The notes under the pieces are model-generated. The model was not told the origin of the DNA, did no database searches, and worked only from the letters and a program-made list of their open reading frames with translations. The translations under genes were made by a program, and so were the position numbers. Of a stretch of 36,895 bases of DNA, positions 35,479 to 36,895 are shown piece by piece; positions within the stretch are counted from its first letter, which is position 1; the number at the start of each line of letters is the position of its first letter. Origin of the DNA: Novosphingobium sp. Chol11 (lineage in GTDB: Bacteria > Pseudomonadota > Alphaproteobacteria > Sphingomonadales > Sphingomonadaceae); NCBI RefSeq assembly GCF_900218065.1, contig NZ_OBMU01000002.1, forward strand, positions 227,312-264,206, written 5' to 3'.

Positions 35479-36402
35479 TCTCGCAATGGTAACACGCTAT
35501 TAGCGTGCGAACTGCTGGTAGTCAGCTGACGAGCCGCGATTCGGTAACCAGGCGTTCGCGGATGACCCCATTGAAGGATCAACTTCTTCCGATTCCTGTT
35601 TAATTGAGCATGTTGACGAAGTGTCCGTCGATCGAATCCGATTTCCACATTTTCGCCGAGCGGCCCCTTGCGAGCAGGTCGGTCTCGACGAACACCCGGC
35701 ACCCGAAGCGGCCGTAGCAATGTCGCGTAGCATCGTGAAACACGGGCGATGCATTCATATCTCGGCATCTGCGGTGAAGTAGGAAAACGGGAACTGAATG
35801 TGTTCGCCAAGACGTGTTCAATCAACATAGCATGACCTCGATCTCGCGCGATAAGCTGTCGCTTTCGGCCCAAGATCGATCGGATCTGGCAGACGACGTC
35901 CGCTCCCCTCAACAGCACTCGCGTATCGCGTGATAATACGTTGCCACACACGGCTCGAGGCCTGTTCAAGCGTAGCTGCGGGTATCCGGTTGAGCTTTTG
36001 CTACCGAGCCGTCTTAGAATATTTAATCGTTCTTCAGATGGGCAGTGGTCCGAGCCTCAAGGCTTGGGCGATGCACGATGATCGCAATCTGCAATTCGTG
36101 AATGCAATCCGGTACTATCCTCGATGGTTGCGGCATGATGCTGCCCTTCTTGGTCAGCGCAACCCGCGCCGCCTTCTGCTTGAACGCTTCACTCTCGACG
36201 GTCTCTTTGAACGAGGCTGAAGCTCTCAAGTGACCGGCACAAAACGGTTTAAAGTCCAGGCCATTTTACTCTTGCAGAACAGAGCCATTCACAGAACAAG
36301 GTCCGACGTGAAAAAATCTGCGTATGAAACTCGTACAAGCGCCCTCGCGGCGGCAATTTGATGATCATTGTTACCGCAGCCAACTGCGCAGGCGAGGCTG
36401 CC
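35479..36402. other. Gene-poor stretch, probably decayed sequence
   Basis: About 920 bp with lower GC than the genes around it. Short frames on both strands (for example 35600-35821 and 36023-36229 on the minus strand) have protein-like patches but no start signals, recognisable domains or sensible length. A 6-bp hairpin, CACGCT-ATT-AGCGTG at 35493-35507, follows the GH3 stop and may aid termination. I see no transposase or inverted-repeat ends. Best read as relics of former genes between the glycoside cluster and the next region. Confidence 0.4.
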
Positions 36403-36895
36403 CTACGTTGCCTGATCGTCCGTGCGATATTCGCTCGCTATGACGCTATCGTAATCAGAAATTTCGTAAATTGCGAAGAAATCAGGGGCATTAAGCATCT
36501 CCCCGTTAGCAAACCTGGCGGCATTTGGGCTCGTGCATAGCCAAGCAATCGTGTTCGCGGTCTCCTCCGGGCGGCGCGGCGGGTGACCACCGCCGATGGC
36601 CCGAACCGCGTCATCTCCCCAGCGAGCTTGCATACTGTCAGTGAGTGTGAACTGCGGTTCCACAAGAAAGGCAAGAATCCCCTCACTCGCATACTCAAGG
36701 TTGATGAATGCCGGAACTCGATTCAGTGCCGCCTTTGCGGCGCTGTAAAGCAATCCCTCGCCGGGCGTCGGCTCGGCCACGGCCGCGCCACTGGAGACAA
36801 AAACCACACGACCCCCGCCGGGCGGCATTAAGGTGATCGCTTTGCGACTTATATAAATCTGATTTATAAGGCTACCGGCAAAGTTATCCTCGGCT
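36403..36895 (-). CDS. Short-chain dehydrogenase/reductase, 5' end outside the window
   Basis: The frame is open to the window edge, so the visible 163 or so residues are the C-terminal two thirds. SDR features are RVVFVSSGAAV with the catalytic serine, the YSAAK catalytic Tyr-Lys pair, EGILAFLVEPQFTLTDS after it, and RRPEETANTIAWLCTSP near the end. The N-terminal NAD(P)-binding motif lies beyond the edge. The usual VxPGxxxT after the active site is VEPQFTLT, a mild deviation. SDRs act on alcohols and ketones; no substrate can be given. It is separated by the gene-poor stretch from the glycoside cluster, so a link is uncertain. Confidence 0.82.
   Translation of the reverse strand, partial: AEDNFAGSLINQIYISRKAITLMPPGGGRVVFVSSGAAVAEPTPGEGLLYSAAKAALNRVPAFINLEYASEGILAFLVEPQFTLTDSMQARWGDDAVRAIGGGHPPRRPEETANTIAWLCTSPNAARFANGEMLNAPDFFAIYEISDYDSVIASEYRTDDQAT

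Noticed and set aside
35133..35969. 278-residue minus-strand frame at the end of the second GH3
   Set aside because: About half of it is antisense to GH3 and the rest lies in degenerate sequence without a start signal.
1..36895. CRISPR arrays, tRNA or rRNA genes, insertion sequences
   Set aside because: I saw no regularly spaced direct repeats, no tRNA-like cloverleaf ends, and no transposase motifs or terminal inverted repeats on reading through.

Overview
The window looks like chromosome (or a large replicon) of a sphingomonad-type alphaproteobacterium such as Sphingobium, Novosphingobium or Sphingomonas. The evidence is high GC, a TonB-dependent receptor with a typical sphingomonad N-terminus, a Caulobacter-like XylR/XylE/XylB/XylA set with GGTAGCGCTACC-type operators, a GguC/AraD1-type dehydratase, and many exported glycoside hydrolases (GHs). 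Genus is inferred, not proven.

Layout. 1-499: end of an unidentified gene, then sequence with no gene I can support. 500-4831 (minus): alpha-ketoglutaric semialdehyde dehydrogenase and an AraD1-type 2-keto-3-deoxy-sugar-acid dehydratase overlapping by ATGA, followed by an exported GH79 beta-glucuronidase. 5242-13303 (plus): exported GH35, GH43 with a discoidin-like domain, GH39 and GH106. 13366-17520: TetR regulator, an extended SDR with a C-terminal zinc-ribbon-like tail (both minus), and a divergent FAD-dependent ketosteroid-dehydrogenase-like flavoprotein. A long inverted repeat lies between the divergent pair. 17855-24100: xylose module with MFS sugar/H+ symporter and LacI-type XylR (minus), then xylulokinase, xylose isomerase and aldose 1-epimerase (plus). 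24515-31757 (plus): TonB receptor, GH3, second GH39, TetR. 31819-35478: small secreted protein (minus), membrane-anchored ThuA protein and second GH3 (plus). 35479-36402: no clear gene. 36403-36895: SDR cut by the window edge.

How it may work together. A TonB receptor would import a sugar-decorated molecule. Eight exported exo-type enzymes (five with twin-arginine signals) would strip rhamnose (GH106), glucuronate (GH79), galactose (GH35), arabinose/xylose (GH43, GH39) and glucose/xylose (GH3) in the periplasm. XylE-like transport and XylA/XylB would use xylose; AraD1 and the semialdehyde dehydrogenase would feed arabinose- or xylose-derived acids to 2-oxoglutarate. No endo-acting polysaccharidase is present, and an SDR plus a 3-ketosteroid-dehydrogenase-like flavoprotein sit inside the cluster. 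I therefore suggest plant glycosides with a terpenoid or steroid aglycone (saponins) as substrate. Arabinogalactan or hemicellulose side chains remain a serious alternative.

Three operator-like sites (AGCGCTACC core) mark a XylR regulon. Separately, a 21-bp element, ATGCAACG-N5-GTTTACTT, sits in front of GH35, the first GH3 and the ThuA/GH3 pair. It overlaps their likely -35 regions and suggests a second, cluster-specific regulatory layer.
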